A program made the position numbers and the translations under genes. Shown piece by piece: positions 1 to 8,272 of a stretch of 64,000 nucleotides of DNA; the first letter of the stretch is position 1; each line of letters starts with the position of its first letter. Under the pieces are notes generated by a model. The model was not told the origin of the DNA. It saw only the letters and a list, made by a program, of their open reading frames with translations, and made no database searches. Source of the stretch: Deltaproteobacteria bacterium (lineage in GTDB: Bacteria; Acidobacteriota; Thermoanaerobaculia; Multivoradales; JAHZIX01); NCBI GenBank assembly GCA_022601195.1, contig JAHZIX010000026.1:1-64000 (forward strand), written 5' to 3'.

Positions 1-371
1 AGGAGAGGGCTCTGAGGTCAAGTGAGGGTTCTCTGGGTGAGGAACATCCAGACACTCTGACGGCACGGCTCAACCTGGCGGGGACGCTGAAAGCCCAAGG
101 AGACTTGGAGGGCGCCCGGGAGTTGCAAGAGAGGGTTCTGAGGTCAAGTGAGGGTTCTCTGGGTGAGGAACATCCATACACTCTGACGGCACGGAACAAC
201 CTGGCGGCGACGTTGTATTTCCAGGGAGATTTAGCCGGGGCTCGGGATTTGCAGGATGCCGTGCTAGAGGCCTTCATTCGAGTGCTGGGTCCGCAACACC
301 CAAACACTCTTTCGGCGAAGGGAAACCTAGTTGCTATCGAGCAAGCTCTTCTGGAAACTGGGGAAGCCTGA
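1..371 (+). CDS. TPR-repeat protein, C-terminal fragment (5' end outside window)
   Basis: The reading frame is open from base 3 to the TGA at 369-371, so this is the 3' end of a larger gene. It encodes about 122 residues of kinesin-light-chain-like TPRs (42-residue period). Typical motifs are LGEEHPDTLTARLNLA, then LGEEHPYTLTARNNLA, then LGPQHPNTLSAKGNL. This TPR_10/TPR_12 type usually mediates protein-protein contacts and often forms the C-terminal sensor half of NB-ARC, CHAT or kinase proteins; which of these lies upstream cannot be seen. The first 60-70 bases of two successive 126-bp units are almost identical in DNA (from base 3 and from base 129), indicating a recent duplication or gene-conversion event. 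The last repeat is degenerate and the protein ends shortly after it. Confidence is high for TPR and nil for overall function. Confidence 0.85.
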   Translation, partial: ERALRSSEGSLGEEHPDTLTARLNLAGTLKAQGDLEGARELQERVLRSSEGSLGEEHPYTLTARNNLAATLYFQGDLAGARDLQDAVLEAFIRVLGPQHPNTLSAKGNLVAIEQALLETGEA

Positions 372-387
372 ACCACTTCAGGAAACC

Positions 388-460
388 GCCTCTCTCAGGC
401 CTCTGAATAGGGGGGCGCCCGGTGGAACGTTCTTTCCATGAGCGAGAGAGGCCCGTTTTT
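388..460 (+). terminator. Possible terminator after TPR gene
   Basis: GCCTCTCTC (388-396) pairs with GAGAGAGGC (444-452) and is followed by CCG and five T. The loop is long (47 nt), so this is a weak intrinsic terminator or simply a long inverted repeat. It sits 17 bp after the TPR stop codon and just before the 3' end of the convergent recombinase remnant. Confidence 0.35.
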
Positions 461-465
461 GACCT

Positions 466-912
466 CTACAACCTCACCCGATGAATCTCCCGAGGGTCCG
501 CTCCCGGGAAGCGCTGGTAGAGCCGAGTGGTCGAGATATCCGAATGGCCAGCAAGTTGCTGAGCGGTAGAGAGGTCCCCCCCGGCATCAAGAAAGAGCGT
601 TATCCCGGTAGCTCTCCACGAGTGGCAGCCGATCTCGCCCTCGAGCGCGGCATCTTTGAGCCGGCGGCGGATCATCTTGAAGGCATCGAAGCGGCTCAGC
701 CGCTTGCCGGTCAGCTTTCGGGATCGCCCCCTCGAGGTCTGGAACAGCGGTTCTTCCGGGCCAAGGTTCGCCTCTGCTAGATACTCATTGAGAGCCTCCG
801 CCAGCTCCTCATGGACCGGAAAGATCGACTCCTTCCCGCCCTTCTCTTTGAGCAGGAGCTCTCCGCATCCCAGACCTCCGCTGCGGCGGAAGTCCTGGAC
901 GTTCATTCCCAA
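466..912 (-). pseudogene. Truncated tyrosine recombinase/integrase (catalytic C-terminal part only)
   Basis: About 148 residues match the C-terminal catalytic domain of a phage/plasmid-type tyrosine recombinase. The beta-hairpin lysine lies in EKGGKE, the box II H-x-x-R in CHSWRATGIT, the H of AGHSDIST follows, and the nucleophile Tyr is in TTRLYQR. A complete integrase of this type is about 300 residues and starts with a core-binding domain and the box I Arg; both are absent. Reading upstream in the same frame meets a TAA within 20 bp of the TTG at 910-912, so the 5' half has been lost rather than overlooked. It is a relic of an integrated element. It lies beside HigBA and a TPR protein, a typical accessory-edge arrangement. 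It cannot be catalytically active without the first Arg. Confidence 0.8.
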
Positions 913-959
913 GGATCTAGAACTTTCTTATACGGGTGCATCCAAACATTCCAGGCAAT

Positions 960-995
960 GCCGCTGCAACGTTCAACGGCTCATGTTGCAGTGGC
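960..995. promoter_or_regulatory. Inverted repeat over the higB start (candidate HigA operator)
   Basis: GCCGCTGCAAC (960-970) and GTTGCAGTGGC (985-995) form an 11-bp inverted repeat with one mismatch and a 14-bp spacer. It overlaps the likely higB ATG at 983. HigA antitoxins commonly repress their own operon at palindromes near the promoter, so this is a reasonable operator candidate. No footprint or promoter boxes could be verified from sequence alone. Confidence 0.45.
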
Positions 996-1276
996 TTAAG
1001 ATTCGAAGTTTTCTGCACCGAGGTCTGAAGAGGCTCTACCATCAGGGCGACGTTAGCCGGCTCCGTGCCGATCAGCGCAATCGCATCACGGATGTACTGT
1101 TCCACTTGGACCAAGCCCAAACTTCTGGTGATCTTGATTTGCCGGGCTATCGTCTCCACCGGCTCAAGGGCGATCTGAAGGGTTTTTGGAGCGTGACGAT
1201 ATCCGGAAACTGGCGCATAACCTTCCGCTTTGAGGACGGGGATACTCTTGAAATCGATTTAGTCGACTACCACTAA
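983..1276 (+). CDS. higB: Type II toxin, HigB/RelE family
   Basis: A 97-residue HigB-type toxin, an mRNA interferase that acts at the ribosome A site in characterised relatives. The hallmark segments are present: [10 protein letters not shown] near the N-terminus, [14 protein letters not shown] in the middle and [13 protein letters not shown] toward the end, closing with LVDYH. The length matches the family. The ATG at 983 is the only ATG giving a family-like N-terminus; no strong ribosome binding site precedes it and an inverted repeat overlaps it. The stop TAA shares one base with an ATG of the next frame (TAATG at 1274-1278), so toxin and antitoxin are co-transcribed with toxin first, the order typical of higBA. 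A longer upstream reading frame exists but has no family similarity. Confidence 0.88.
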   Translation: MLQWLKIRSFLHRGLKRLYHQGDVSRLRADQRNRITDVLFHLDQAQTSGDLDLPGYRLHRLKGDLKGFWSVTISGNWRITFRFEDGDTLEIDLVDYH

Positions 1277-1293
1277 TGAAAGGAGAGCTGGCG

Positions 1294-1590
1294 ATGGCTA
1301 TGAAGAGCCCGCCGCATCCGGGTCGCTCGATCAAGGATGCGTGTTTGGACCCGTTGGAGCTGAGCGTCACCCAAGGTGCGAAGATTCTAGGAGTGACTCG
1401 GCATACGCTTTCCCGCGTGATCAACGGCCGATCTGGAATCTCCCCAGAGATGGCGATCCGTTTGGAGAAGGCTGGGTGGTCGAATTCCGGTCACTGGCTC
1501 CGCCTGCAAACCGCTTATGAATTGGCGCAGGCTCGCGCCCGGGAAGATCAGATTCACGTCGAGCGCTACCAGTCCCAGCTGTCCGCTTGA
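1294..1590 (+). CDS. higA: HigA family antitoxin, XRE/Cro HTH
   Basis: A 98-residue antitoxin with the standard N-terminal [13 protein letters not shown] motif and a helix-turn-helix ([20 protein letters not shown]) followed by [17 protein letters not shown]. It should bind HigB and repress the operon. An in-frame ATG at 1276 overlaps the higB stop, but AAAGGAGAG at 1279-1287 sits 6 nt before the ATG at 1294, so 1294 is the better start. The C-terminal tail ([14 protein letters not shown]) is charged, as expected for the toxin-binding or flexible end. It belongs with higB and with the neighbouring recombinase remnant as an accessory or addiction module. Confidence 0.88.
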   Translation: MAMKSPPHPGRSIKDACLDPLELSVTQGAKILGVTRHTLSRVINGRSGISPEMAIRLEKAGWSNSGHWLRLQTAYELAQARAREDQIHVERYQSQLSA

Positions 1591-1849
1591 CGGGAGAGTC
1601 ACGAGTAGCGGTCCGGTTGGGCGGGTCGACAGCGATGGGGAAGGGATGGCCACGGCCGTTCAGTATAGGGGAACCCAGCCGTTGTTTCTCATCGAACTCG
1701 TTTTGAGCTAGCGGGCTGGAGGTGCAAGAACGTCGCTTCGAGACCGACCTAGGGATACCGTTGGTACGACGAGGAAGGACTCGAAGCGAAGGGTACAGCA
1801 GAGGCAGGTGGATCTGCTGTTACCGGAGAAACTCTGCCAGAAGGCCCGG

Positions 1850-2209
1850 CTAGCAGGCCGGTGGTTCTCCGTCGCAGAGGATGACTCTTCGATTCTCCAC
1901 TAGGCAGGTCAATGTTCCGGGAGCGCACTGCTGCCACTGGGCTGGGGTACACATTTCGAGTAGCCCAAGGGGGCCGAGGTTCTTCAAGGGATGAGGGGCA
2001 AGAAATAACTGAGATTGTGGCTGCAGGTCACTGGCCGGTGTCAGACTCAGGGACAGATCTTGCACTGAATCCAGGACAGTGCTCTGGGTCGACTCACCTG
2101 TGGTGAGGTGACTCGCCGTCACGGTAACGGTTGCCACGGCCCCGAAAAGTAAAGCCACGACCAGGGCGGTGAGGAGTCGGTGGGTGCTATTCAAATGGTG
2201 TTGTTTCAT
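1850..2209 (-). CDS. Small secreted protein of unknown function
   Basis: A 119-residue protein with a clear Sec signal peptide: basic and polar start, then a hydrophobic stretch LLTALVVALLFGAVATV. The mature part is polar and ends in a Cys-containing tail (CTPAQWQQCAPGTLTC, then ILCDGEPPAC), suggesting up to two disulfides. AGGAAAAGG lies 5-6 nt before the ATG, supporting the start. No family was recognised. It resembles in design (signal peptide, about 100 residues, C-terminal cysteines) the next gene upstream on the same strand (2637-2951) and the gene at 59088-59501, but they share no obvious sequence. It could be a secreted peptide or a structural envelope component. No function is assigned. 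Confidence 0.6.
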   Translation of the reverse strand: MKQHHLNSTHRLLTALVVALLFGAVATVTVTASHLTTGESTQSTVLDSVQDLSLSLTPASDLQPQSQLFLAPHPLKNLGPLGLLEMCTPAQWQQCAPGTLTCLVENRRVILCDGEPPAC

Positions 2210-2636
2210 AGACCTTTTCCTGTGTTTGTCGAGAGTTCATTTTTTCTTTTTCCTGTGCCTGCGACGCAAACCTCTCAAGAGGGTAGGTCTTTCCTGGGGC
2301 CTCCTGAGTGAGCGTCCTCTTTCTTTCTAGATCTTCTTTAGCGAAGATCTTCTGAGATCGATTTCTCTAGGTCCCTCCTATCTTTTTGTTGTCGTGAGTG
2401 TCGTTTCTTTTCGACCGGTTATTCTGCGGGCGGATGATCCGAGATCCCTTCTGCTCGGTCGTGCCAAGGCGCTCTGAATATTTGTTTCGTCTTGGTGTCG
2501 CGTTCAATTGCTCCTGTTGCCTTGACTCATTGTTCCTGGACCTGTCAAGAAAGAACGAATTGCTGAGAAGTTATCGTTGGCTCAGCGTGCGCAGGGCCTT
2601 GTCGTGATAGGTCTCGGGCCGTTGCCGATCTTTCGG
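2210..2636. other. Intergenic, no gene seen
   Basis: Pyrimidine-rich on the plus strand. The only structure noticed is an 8-bp inverted repeat, AGATCTTC (2329-2336) with GAAGATCT (2343-2350). It could mark the 3' end of the transcript from 2637-2951 or a regulatory site of the next small gene. Confidence 0.4.
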
Positions 2637-2951
2637 CTATTGATCGTTTCCAAGGGGGCGTATCGAGAGAAACAGCTGACAGCTTTCGGGGTCGGAGGTG
2701 CCGATGTCATCCTCATCAATGCAGCAGGTAATGGCAACGTTTGTGCTTGCCTGCGGCCACTCTGCGCAAAGCGTATCTCCCGGGCAGCTGGCAAAGGGAC
2801 TCACGTTTCTCCAGGGTCCGCCGGAGCTATCAAATACGGGGATCGATCGTCTAGCGCTGGTTGTGAAGGCTACGCCAAAGCCAAGGGTGATCAGAAGAGC
2901 CAAAGCACCCCATCGCCGCTTCCTGATCGTTGTAGGTTCGAGCTTATTCAT
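2637..2951 (-). CDS. Small secreted Cys-containing protein of unknown function
   Basis: A 104-residue protein. An excellent AAGGAGG ribosome binding site ends 6 nt before the ATG at 2951. The N-terminus is basic (TTIRKRRWG) followed by a hydrophobic segment (ALALLITLGFGVAFTT) typical of a signal peptide. The mature part carries five cysteines (SCPGDTLCAEW, then ITCCIDED, then ESCQ). No homologous family is recognised. It precedes the other small secreted gene (1850-2209) on the same strand with a 427-bp gap, so separate transcription is likely. The strong ribosome binding site and signal peptide make it a real gene despite its size. Confidence 0.65.
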   Translation of the reverse strand: MNKLEPTTIRKRRWGALALLITLGFGVAFTTSARRSIPVFDSSGGPWRNVSPFASCPGDTLCAEWPQASTNVAITCCIDEDDIGTSDPESCQLFLSIRPLGNDQ

Positions 2952-3347
2952 GAAGGCCTCCTTGTGGAATCTGTACTCCTCCAGGGGGGAGATGCTTGAG
3001 TTTGAAACACGAGAGCCTGATGTTCGGGCTCTGTATAGTTACGCGTAAGTTTTCAGTAGAGTGGTTCAGGGAGTTTCCCGTTTTTTCGTTTCTTGACCAC
3101 AGGCGTAGAAGGCCCGTAACCGTATCCGTAGTCATGGACGGAAGACGGTTTCTTTCTTAAGGGTTGGGGGCTCGACCCAGTACGGACCGTACGGCTGCGT
3201 CGGCCTCGAAGCGAGTTCCTTGCATCAACAGGCAGCTACACCGGCTCCCTACGAATCCGGTGAGAAGGAACGGCTAGAAATATGGGTTGCGACCCTGACC
3301 CCAAGGAAATTTGAGGTCTTTCAAACTCCTGTTTTCTGAGGGTAGGT
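2952..3347. other. Intergenic, no gene seen
   Basis: This holds the 5' region of the small secreted gene at 2637-2951 and the 3' flank of the kinase gene that ends at 3348. No convincing coding frame, RNA gene or U-tract hairpin was found. Confidence 0.4.
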
Positions 3348-6209
3348 CTACGGCTCTTCTGGGAGATCCTTCAGCAGCCGAGCGTAGGGCTCTGCGGCAT
3401 CCGGCCGGCCCTGGAGGGTCAGAAGCTCGACTATGGCGCTGAGGGTTTTTCGTTTGGAGAACAGGTCGATCTGGGTTTCATCGAGATTGGCGAGGAGGAG
3501 ACTCTCGGCTTCTTCGTAGCCGCCGAGGTCCCGGAGACAACGGCTGAGGTCCAGGCGAGCCCAGATGACTTCCGGGAGTAGGTAGGGTGGCTCGTGGCGG
3601 CCTAGGGCTAGGGCACGCCTCAGCATGGGCTCCGCCGGCTCCGGAGTCCGTAGCGCCAACAGCAAGCGGCCCAGCCGTAGGAGGGGAACGGCGAGGAGAG
3701 AGTGTTCCTCACCATAAGCTTGCTCACGGATCTCCAGGGCTCGTCCGAGGGGCGCGACGGCCTCTTCGAGGCGGCCGGCATCCCGTAGCGCCCCCGCCAA
3801 ATTGATCAATGAGATCGCCACGTCGACGTGATCTGCACCGAGAACTCGCTCCTTCAACTCCAGGCTGCTCTTCAAAAAGCGAATCGCTTCGTCCAGTCGG
3901 CTGTTGGTCCAGTAGACCCGGCCGAGGTTGTTCAAGCTCCCGGCCACCAGGGCGCTCTCTTCGCCGTAGGCGGCTCGGCGAATCGCCAAGGCTCTCTCGT
4001 GCATGGCCACGGCGCCATCCGGGTCTTTCATGGCGTTGAGAAGGTTCCCCAACTTATTGAGTACCACCGCCACCTCCGGATGTTCCGGGCCGTAGGCGGT
4101 TTCTACGACCCCCAGCGCGGCTTCGTACTGCACCTTGGCGCCGGGGTTGTCGCCGGTGAAACGCAGGGTGTCACCTAGCAGGACTCGGGCTTGGGCGATA
4201 TGCGGGTGGTCCGGTTCGAAGTGGCGCTCGAGGGTGACCAATGCGCGCTTAAGATGGCCCTTGGCCTCCTCGTGTTCACGGACTTCCTTGAGCACTTCTC
4301 CCAAGTGCATGAGGGTCAGTCCGACGTCCTGATGGTGGCCGCCTAGCACGGTTTCTTGAATCGCCAGAGCGTGCCGTTGGCTGGCTTCGGCAGCGGCGAA
4401 TCGCCCTTGCAGTTCCTGAACTCGGCCCAGACCATTGAGGGTAGCTGCTACTTGAGGGGCGATATCGATGCCTTCTTGGAGGGCGTTCTGACGGATCTCC
4501 AAAGCTTGACTGTAGGCGGCCAAGGCTTGGTCGACACGGCCATCGGCTTCATCCAATCGAGCGGAGGAGTGAAGAGTCTCGGCGAGCTCCAAGGAGTGCT
4601 CCCCCGGTTGGCTGCGGCGAAGCTCCAGAGCCCTGGTGAGCAGCGGCTCAGCTTCGTCGTAGAGGGCCAGCTCCCGGTAGACGTCGCCCATGAGGGTCAT
4701 CATCTCCGCTTGCAGGGGAGGCTGGCCGGAGAGCTCGGCTTCGACTCGCTGAGCACCGCGATCGAGCATGTCCCGGGCGGTGATTTGTTCCCCCTTGGAG
4801 CGGGTCGGGGCCGAGATCCCGAAGAGACCTCGAAGAAAGGTGGCGACCTGATTGGCCTCCGCAGCAGCGGTGGTCGCGCGGTCCCGTTGCTGGGTCAAGC
4901 GAGCCGTGTAGAAGACTGCCAGGGCTGCTAGCAGAAGGACTCCGGCGACCGCGGTGGCCACAGCGGCCCGATTGCGCCGGGCGAATTTTCCTGCCCGGTA
5001 GAGAAAGGTATCGGGCCTGGCGGTCACGGTGCGACCGACGAGATAGCGTTCCAGGTCGTCGATGAGTTGGGCCACGGAGCGATAACGCCGGTCTGGTTCT
5101 TTCCGCAAAGCCTTGAGAACGATGTTGTCCAGGTCACCACTGAGGATTCGCTTGAGGCGTCCGCCGGTGGTGCTGCGGGCGCTGCTGATCTCTTCCGGGG
5201 AGAGTCCCCGACCTCCCGCGGGTGCTTGATAGGCCCCCTTGCGGGTGACGGCGGTGCTGGGGCGGGCGGGCTCGTCGTCACAAATGGCCCGTAGCACCTC
5301 AACGGGGGTGTGCTCTCCCAATTGGTAGGGCCAGCGGCCGGAGAGGAGTAGGAAGAGGAGCAACCCCAGTTGATAGACATCGGATGAAGTGGTGACGACT
5401 TCGCCGCGCACTTGCTCGGGGCTGGCGTAGATGGGGGTCATCACCCGGGCATCGGTGCGAGTGAGGTCGAGGCCGGCGGCTTCGTCTTCCGCCGCCAAGA
5501 GTTTGGCGATTCCAAAGTCCAATAGCTTGGCGTAGCCGTCCGTGTTGACCAGGATATTCGAGGGTTTGAGGTCCCGGTGAATGACCAGGTTACGGTGAGC
5601 CGCATCGACCCCTCGGGCCACTTGTAGAAAGAGCTCCAGGCGCTGTTTCAGAGGTAGGCATTTGCTGTCGCAATAAGTATCGATGGGTTGGCCATCGACA
5701 TGCTCCATGACCAGATAGGGCCGGCCCTTGGCATCTACGCCGCCATCTAAGAGTTGAGCGATATTGGGATGCCGCATCCGGGCGAGGATGGCTCTTTCCT
5801 GCTCGAAGCGGCGGATTCCATCCGGGCTGGCGATGCCCTGTTGAATTCGTTTGACTGCGACCTGCTGCTCAAACTGACCGTCGGCCCGCTGAGCCAGGAA
5901 GACCACCGCCATGCCTCCTCGGCCGATCTCTTTCTCCAGGCGGTACCTACCGACCAGATCGCCAGTGGGGGCGGCGGGCTCGCGAAGCTCATCCATCAAC
6001 CCGCCCCAGACAGCACCTTGCCGGCTGCCGCCGGGAGTCAAGGTCTTTTCTTCTTCATCGGCGCCCTGGAGCAGTCGGTCGAGGAGTTGACGCAGCTCCG
6101 CATCCTCACCGCAGGCTTCGTCCAAGAAGGAGGTTCTCTGCTGCTGCGGCAAGTCCAGGGCGGCGTTGAATAGCCGGTCGGCGTGGTTCCAGCGGTCGTC
6201 AGGTTTCAC
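3348..6209 (-). CDS. Ser/Thr protein kinase with TM segment and TPR domain
   Basis: A 953-residue membrane-anchored Hanks-type kinase. Residues 1-80 form the acidobacterial/planctomycete helical leader (ADRLFNAALDLP, then ELRQLLDRLL). The kinase domain starts near 87 (GRYRLEKEIGRGGMAVV) with the ATP lysine in VAVKR (K120), the catalytic loop HRDLKPSN, the DFG loop as LDFGIAKLL and ASPEQVRG for the APE motif. A single TM segment (AAVATAVAGVLLLAALAVF) follows, then about nine kinesin-light-chain-like TPRs with HPxVA/HSLE motifs to the C-terminus. The kinase is therefore cytoplasmic and the TPR array lies on the other side of the membrane, probably as a sensor or scaffold. It diverges from the VWFA/TPR operon at 6400, suggesting shared control or partnership (inference). 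The second such kinase (59850-62420) is coupled to an ECF sigma factor; this one is not. Confidence 0.93.
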   Translation of the reverse strand: MKPDDRWNHADRLFNAALDLPQQQRTSFLDEACGEDAELRQLLDRLLQGADEEEKTLTPGGSRQGAVWGGLMDELREPAAPTGDLVGRYRLEKEIGRGGMAVVFLAQRADGQFEQQVAVKRIQQGIASPDGIRRFEQERAILARMRHPNIAQLLDGGVDAKGRPYLVMEHVDGQPIDTYCDSKCLPLKQRLELFLQVARGVDAAHRNLVIHRDLKPSNILVNTDGYAKLLDFGIAKLLAAEDEAAGLDLTRTDARVMTPIYASPEQVRGEVVTTSSDVYQLGLLLFLLLSGRWPYQLGEHTPVEVLRAICDDEPARPSTAVTRKGAYQAPAGGRGLSPEEISSARSTTGGRLKRILSGDLDNIVLKALRKEPDRRYRSVAQLIDDLERYLVGRTVTARPDTFLYRAGKFARRNRAAVATAVAGVLLLAALAVFYTARLTQQRDRATTAAAEANQVATFLRGLFGISAPTRSKGEQITARDMLDRGAQRVEAELSGQPPLQAEMMTLMGDVYRELALYDEAEPLLTRALELRRSQPGEHSLELAETLHSSARLDEADGRVDQALAAYSQALEIRQNALQEGIDIAPQVAATLNGLGRVQELQGRFAAAEASQRHALAIQETVLGGHHQDVGLTLMHLGEVLKEVREHEEAKGHLKRALVTLERHFEPDHPHIAQARVLLGDTLRFTGDNPGAKVQYEAALGVVETAYGPEHPEVAVVLNKLGNLLNAMKDPDGAVAMHERALAIRRAAYGEESALVAGSLNNLGRVYWTNSRLDEAIRFLKSSLELKERVLGADHVDVAISLINLAGALRDAGRLEEAVAPLGRALEIREQAYGEEHSLLAVPLLRLGRLLLALRTPEPAEPMLRRALALGRHEPPYLLPEVIWARLDLSRCLRDLGGYEEAESLLLANLDETQIDLFSKRKTLSAIVELLTLQGRPDAAEPYARLLKDLPEEP

Positions 6210-6399
6210 GATCGGCTTACGAGCTTAGCACCCAAGGCTGCGGTATCAGGAAGTGGGCTAGAATGAATCCAACTTGTCCCTGCGGACGGCGTTTTTTGGC
6301 TCCTGCCCCTCGATGTTCTCATCGAGAGGCTCCATTCTCCTCGAGGCCCGATGCTACTTGGCAAGGGCCAGCGACTGGCGAGAGAAGGGCAGGCTTTTC
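6210..6399. promoter_or_regulatory. Divergent promoter region between kinase and VWFA operon
   Basis: The roughly 190-bp spacer between two divergent genes must carry promoters in both directions unless the longer start at 6274 is used for the right-hand gene. I could not identify convincing -10/-35 boxes. The region is in frame with the VWFA gene from 6274, so part of it may be coding. Confidence 0.35.
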
Positions 6400-8262
6400 A
6401 TGTCGACGATTTCCATCAGATCTCTTCGGTCGCTTGGAAGCCGGTTGCTGGGCAACCGTTTTCCGGGCTGCCATCCCGTTCTGAAGCGACGAGTGTCCTG
6501 GAGCGCGATCGCTCTGAGCTGTCTTATCGCTAGTGGGGTTCTACCTCCCTTGGGGGCTCAGGTGGAGACCCCGGAGGCGGAACGGCCCAATAGCTTCGGC
6601 GAGACCGTCGACGTCAATCTGGTCAATATCGAGGTCACCGCCTTCGACAAAGAAGGGAATGCGATCCTCGGGTTGACCCGGGACGACTTTGAGGTGTTCG
6701 AGGATGGTGATCCCGTGGAGATCACCCATTTCTTCCCTGTGGCCGACGGAATTCGATTCTTGGAGCCCCTGGATTCGGGCTCTCCTTCAGCGCCGGTGGA
6801 TCTCGAAGCTCCCTCCGCTCGGGACCGCCGCTTCGTCGTGGTCTACGTAGACAACGGGAATATCCTCCCCATTCATCGCCGACGAGTCTTCGAGCAGTTG
6901 AGACGCTCCATGGAGGAGCTCTTGAGCTCAGCGGACGAGATCATGGTGGTTTCTCAGGACTCCGGAGTGGTGGTGGAGCAAACCTTCACCCGGGACCCGG
7001 AGCTCATCGAGGCGGCTTTGGCTCGGTCCGAGAAGGTGGCTGGCCGAGGCGCCGCCCGCATCGCCCAGCCGCGGGTGATTCAGCGTCAGATCGAGTCCGG
7101 GGAGGCCCCACCGGGGGCAGATGCCTTGGTCACCGGCACAGCACCGGTGACTGGAGAAGCTTTCTCTCGCCCCAACTGGGATGTCGATGCTCGGCGAACC
7201 TTTTCGGCGGTGCGCTCCTTTGCGGAAACCACCCGCCATGAGCTGAGTCAATCCATTGGAGCTTTGGTTCGCTGCCTCGACTCCCTGTCGGGCCTTCCGG
7301 GCCGCAAGGCGGTTCTCTACGTCAGCGATGGTCTCGAGCTGAACCCTGGAGAGGCTTTGTTTCGGATCTGGGACTACAAATACTCCTCCATTGCTAGCCA
7401 GGAGGTCGGGGTGGCGAGCATCGACCTGGAGATCGACCGCTATAACCTCCGGACCGAGTATCGAGATCTGGTGCGGTCCGCCAACGCCAACCGGGTGGCT
7501 TTCTACACTATTCAAGGGGGCTCCGGGCGTACCTTTGGGTCGGTCTCCGCAGAGGGCAGGACTCTGGTAGCGGATACTCTGGCCCGTTCCTCGGATGGTG
7601 GCAGGGAAGATTCTCTTCGGGACTTGGCCCAGCAGACCGGCGGTAGAGCTCTGGTCAACAGTGTCGGCGTTGGCGGCTTTCTGAAAGATCTCAAGAATGA
7701 CTTCAGTCAGTACTATTCCCTCGGCTTTCCTTCCCCCAATAAGGGCGATAGGAAGTACCACAAGGTCAAGGTGCGGGTGCGCCGAGAAGGGGTCAAGGTT
7801 CGGTATATCAGCGGTTATCGGGACAAGAGCCCTCAGGAGCGCATGGTGGATCGGACCTTGGCGAGCCTATTTCACAACGTCGGCGAAAATCCCCTGGAGA
7901 TTCAGGTCGAGGTGGGGGAGGAAGTGCCGAGCGCGGGGCGAGTCGGCTTGTTGGTGCCTTTGTCCGTCAAGGTGCCGGTGGCAAAGATCGCCCTCTTGCC
8001 TCAGAACGAAGAACACCTAGGGCGGGTCTCGGTGTTCATTGCTGTGCAGGATGAAAAGGGCCGCATGTCTGACCCTCAGACCATCGACTTGCCGATGCGC
8101 ATCCCCAACGAGCAACTACTCGCTGCCATTTCCCAAACAGCGGAATACCGCGCTCAATTGCAGATGCGCTCCGGCCCGCAAAAGCTAGCTATTGGGGTTT
8201 GGGACGAAGTCGGGGCGGTGGGCTCCACGATGAATCTCCAACTTCACGTCGAGGCCCAGTGA
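6400..8262 (+). CDS. VWFA-related (acidobacterial TIGR03436-like) secreted protein
   Basis: About 620 residues from the ATG at 6400. An in-frame start at 6274 would add 42 residues, but those precede the signal peptide and look non-coding. A long basic N-terminus leads to a hydrophobic stretch (WSAIALSCLIASGVLPPLGA), so it is exported. The core has the VWFA-related hallmarks: VDVNLVNIEVTAFDKEGN, LTRDDFEVFEDG, then the strand RFVVVYVDN. The metal-ion site DxSxS of true VWA domains is absent here (DNGNIL instead). Later blocks include GRKAVLYVSDGLELN and YYSLGFPSP, both usual in the family. It is the first gene of an operon with the TPR protein (10 bp gap) and a second VWFA protein. The role is probably adhesion or complex assembly at the envelope. 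Confidence 0.85.
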   Translation: MSTISIRSLRSLGSRLLGNRFPGCHPVLKRRVSWSAIALSCLIASGVLPPLGAQVETPEAERPNSFGETVDVNLVNIEVTAFDKEGNAILGLTRDDFEVFEDGDPVEITHFFPVADGIRFLEPLDSGSPSAPVDLEAPSARDRRFVVVYVDNGNILPIHRRRVFEQLRRSMEELLSSADEIMVVSQDSGVVVEQTFTRDPELIEAALARSEKVAGRGAARIAQPRVIQRQIESGEAPPGADALVTGTAPVTGEAFSRPNWDVDARRTFSAVRSFAETTRHELSQSIGALVRCLDSLSGLPGRKAVLYVSDGLELNPGEALFRIWDYKYSSIASQEVGVASIDLEIDRYNLRTEYRDLVRSANANRVAFYTIQGGSGRTFGSVSAEGRTLVADTLARSSDGGREDSLRDLAQQTGGRALVNSVGVGGFLKDLKNDFSQYYSLGFPSPNKGDRKYHKVKVRVRREGVKVRYISGYRDKSPQERMVDRTLASLFHNVGENPLEIQVEVGEEVPSAGRVGLLVPLSVKVPVAKIALLPQNEEHLGRVSVFIAVQDEKGRMSDPQTIDLPMRIPNEQLLAAISQTAEYRAQLQMRSGPQKLAIGVWDEVGAVGSTMNLQLHVEAQ

Positions 8263-8272
8263 AGGAAGCTCA

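Noticed and set aside
6928..7761. 277-codon minus-strand frame inside the VWFA gene
   Set aside because: Antisense shadow with no start signal.
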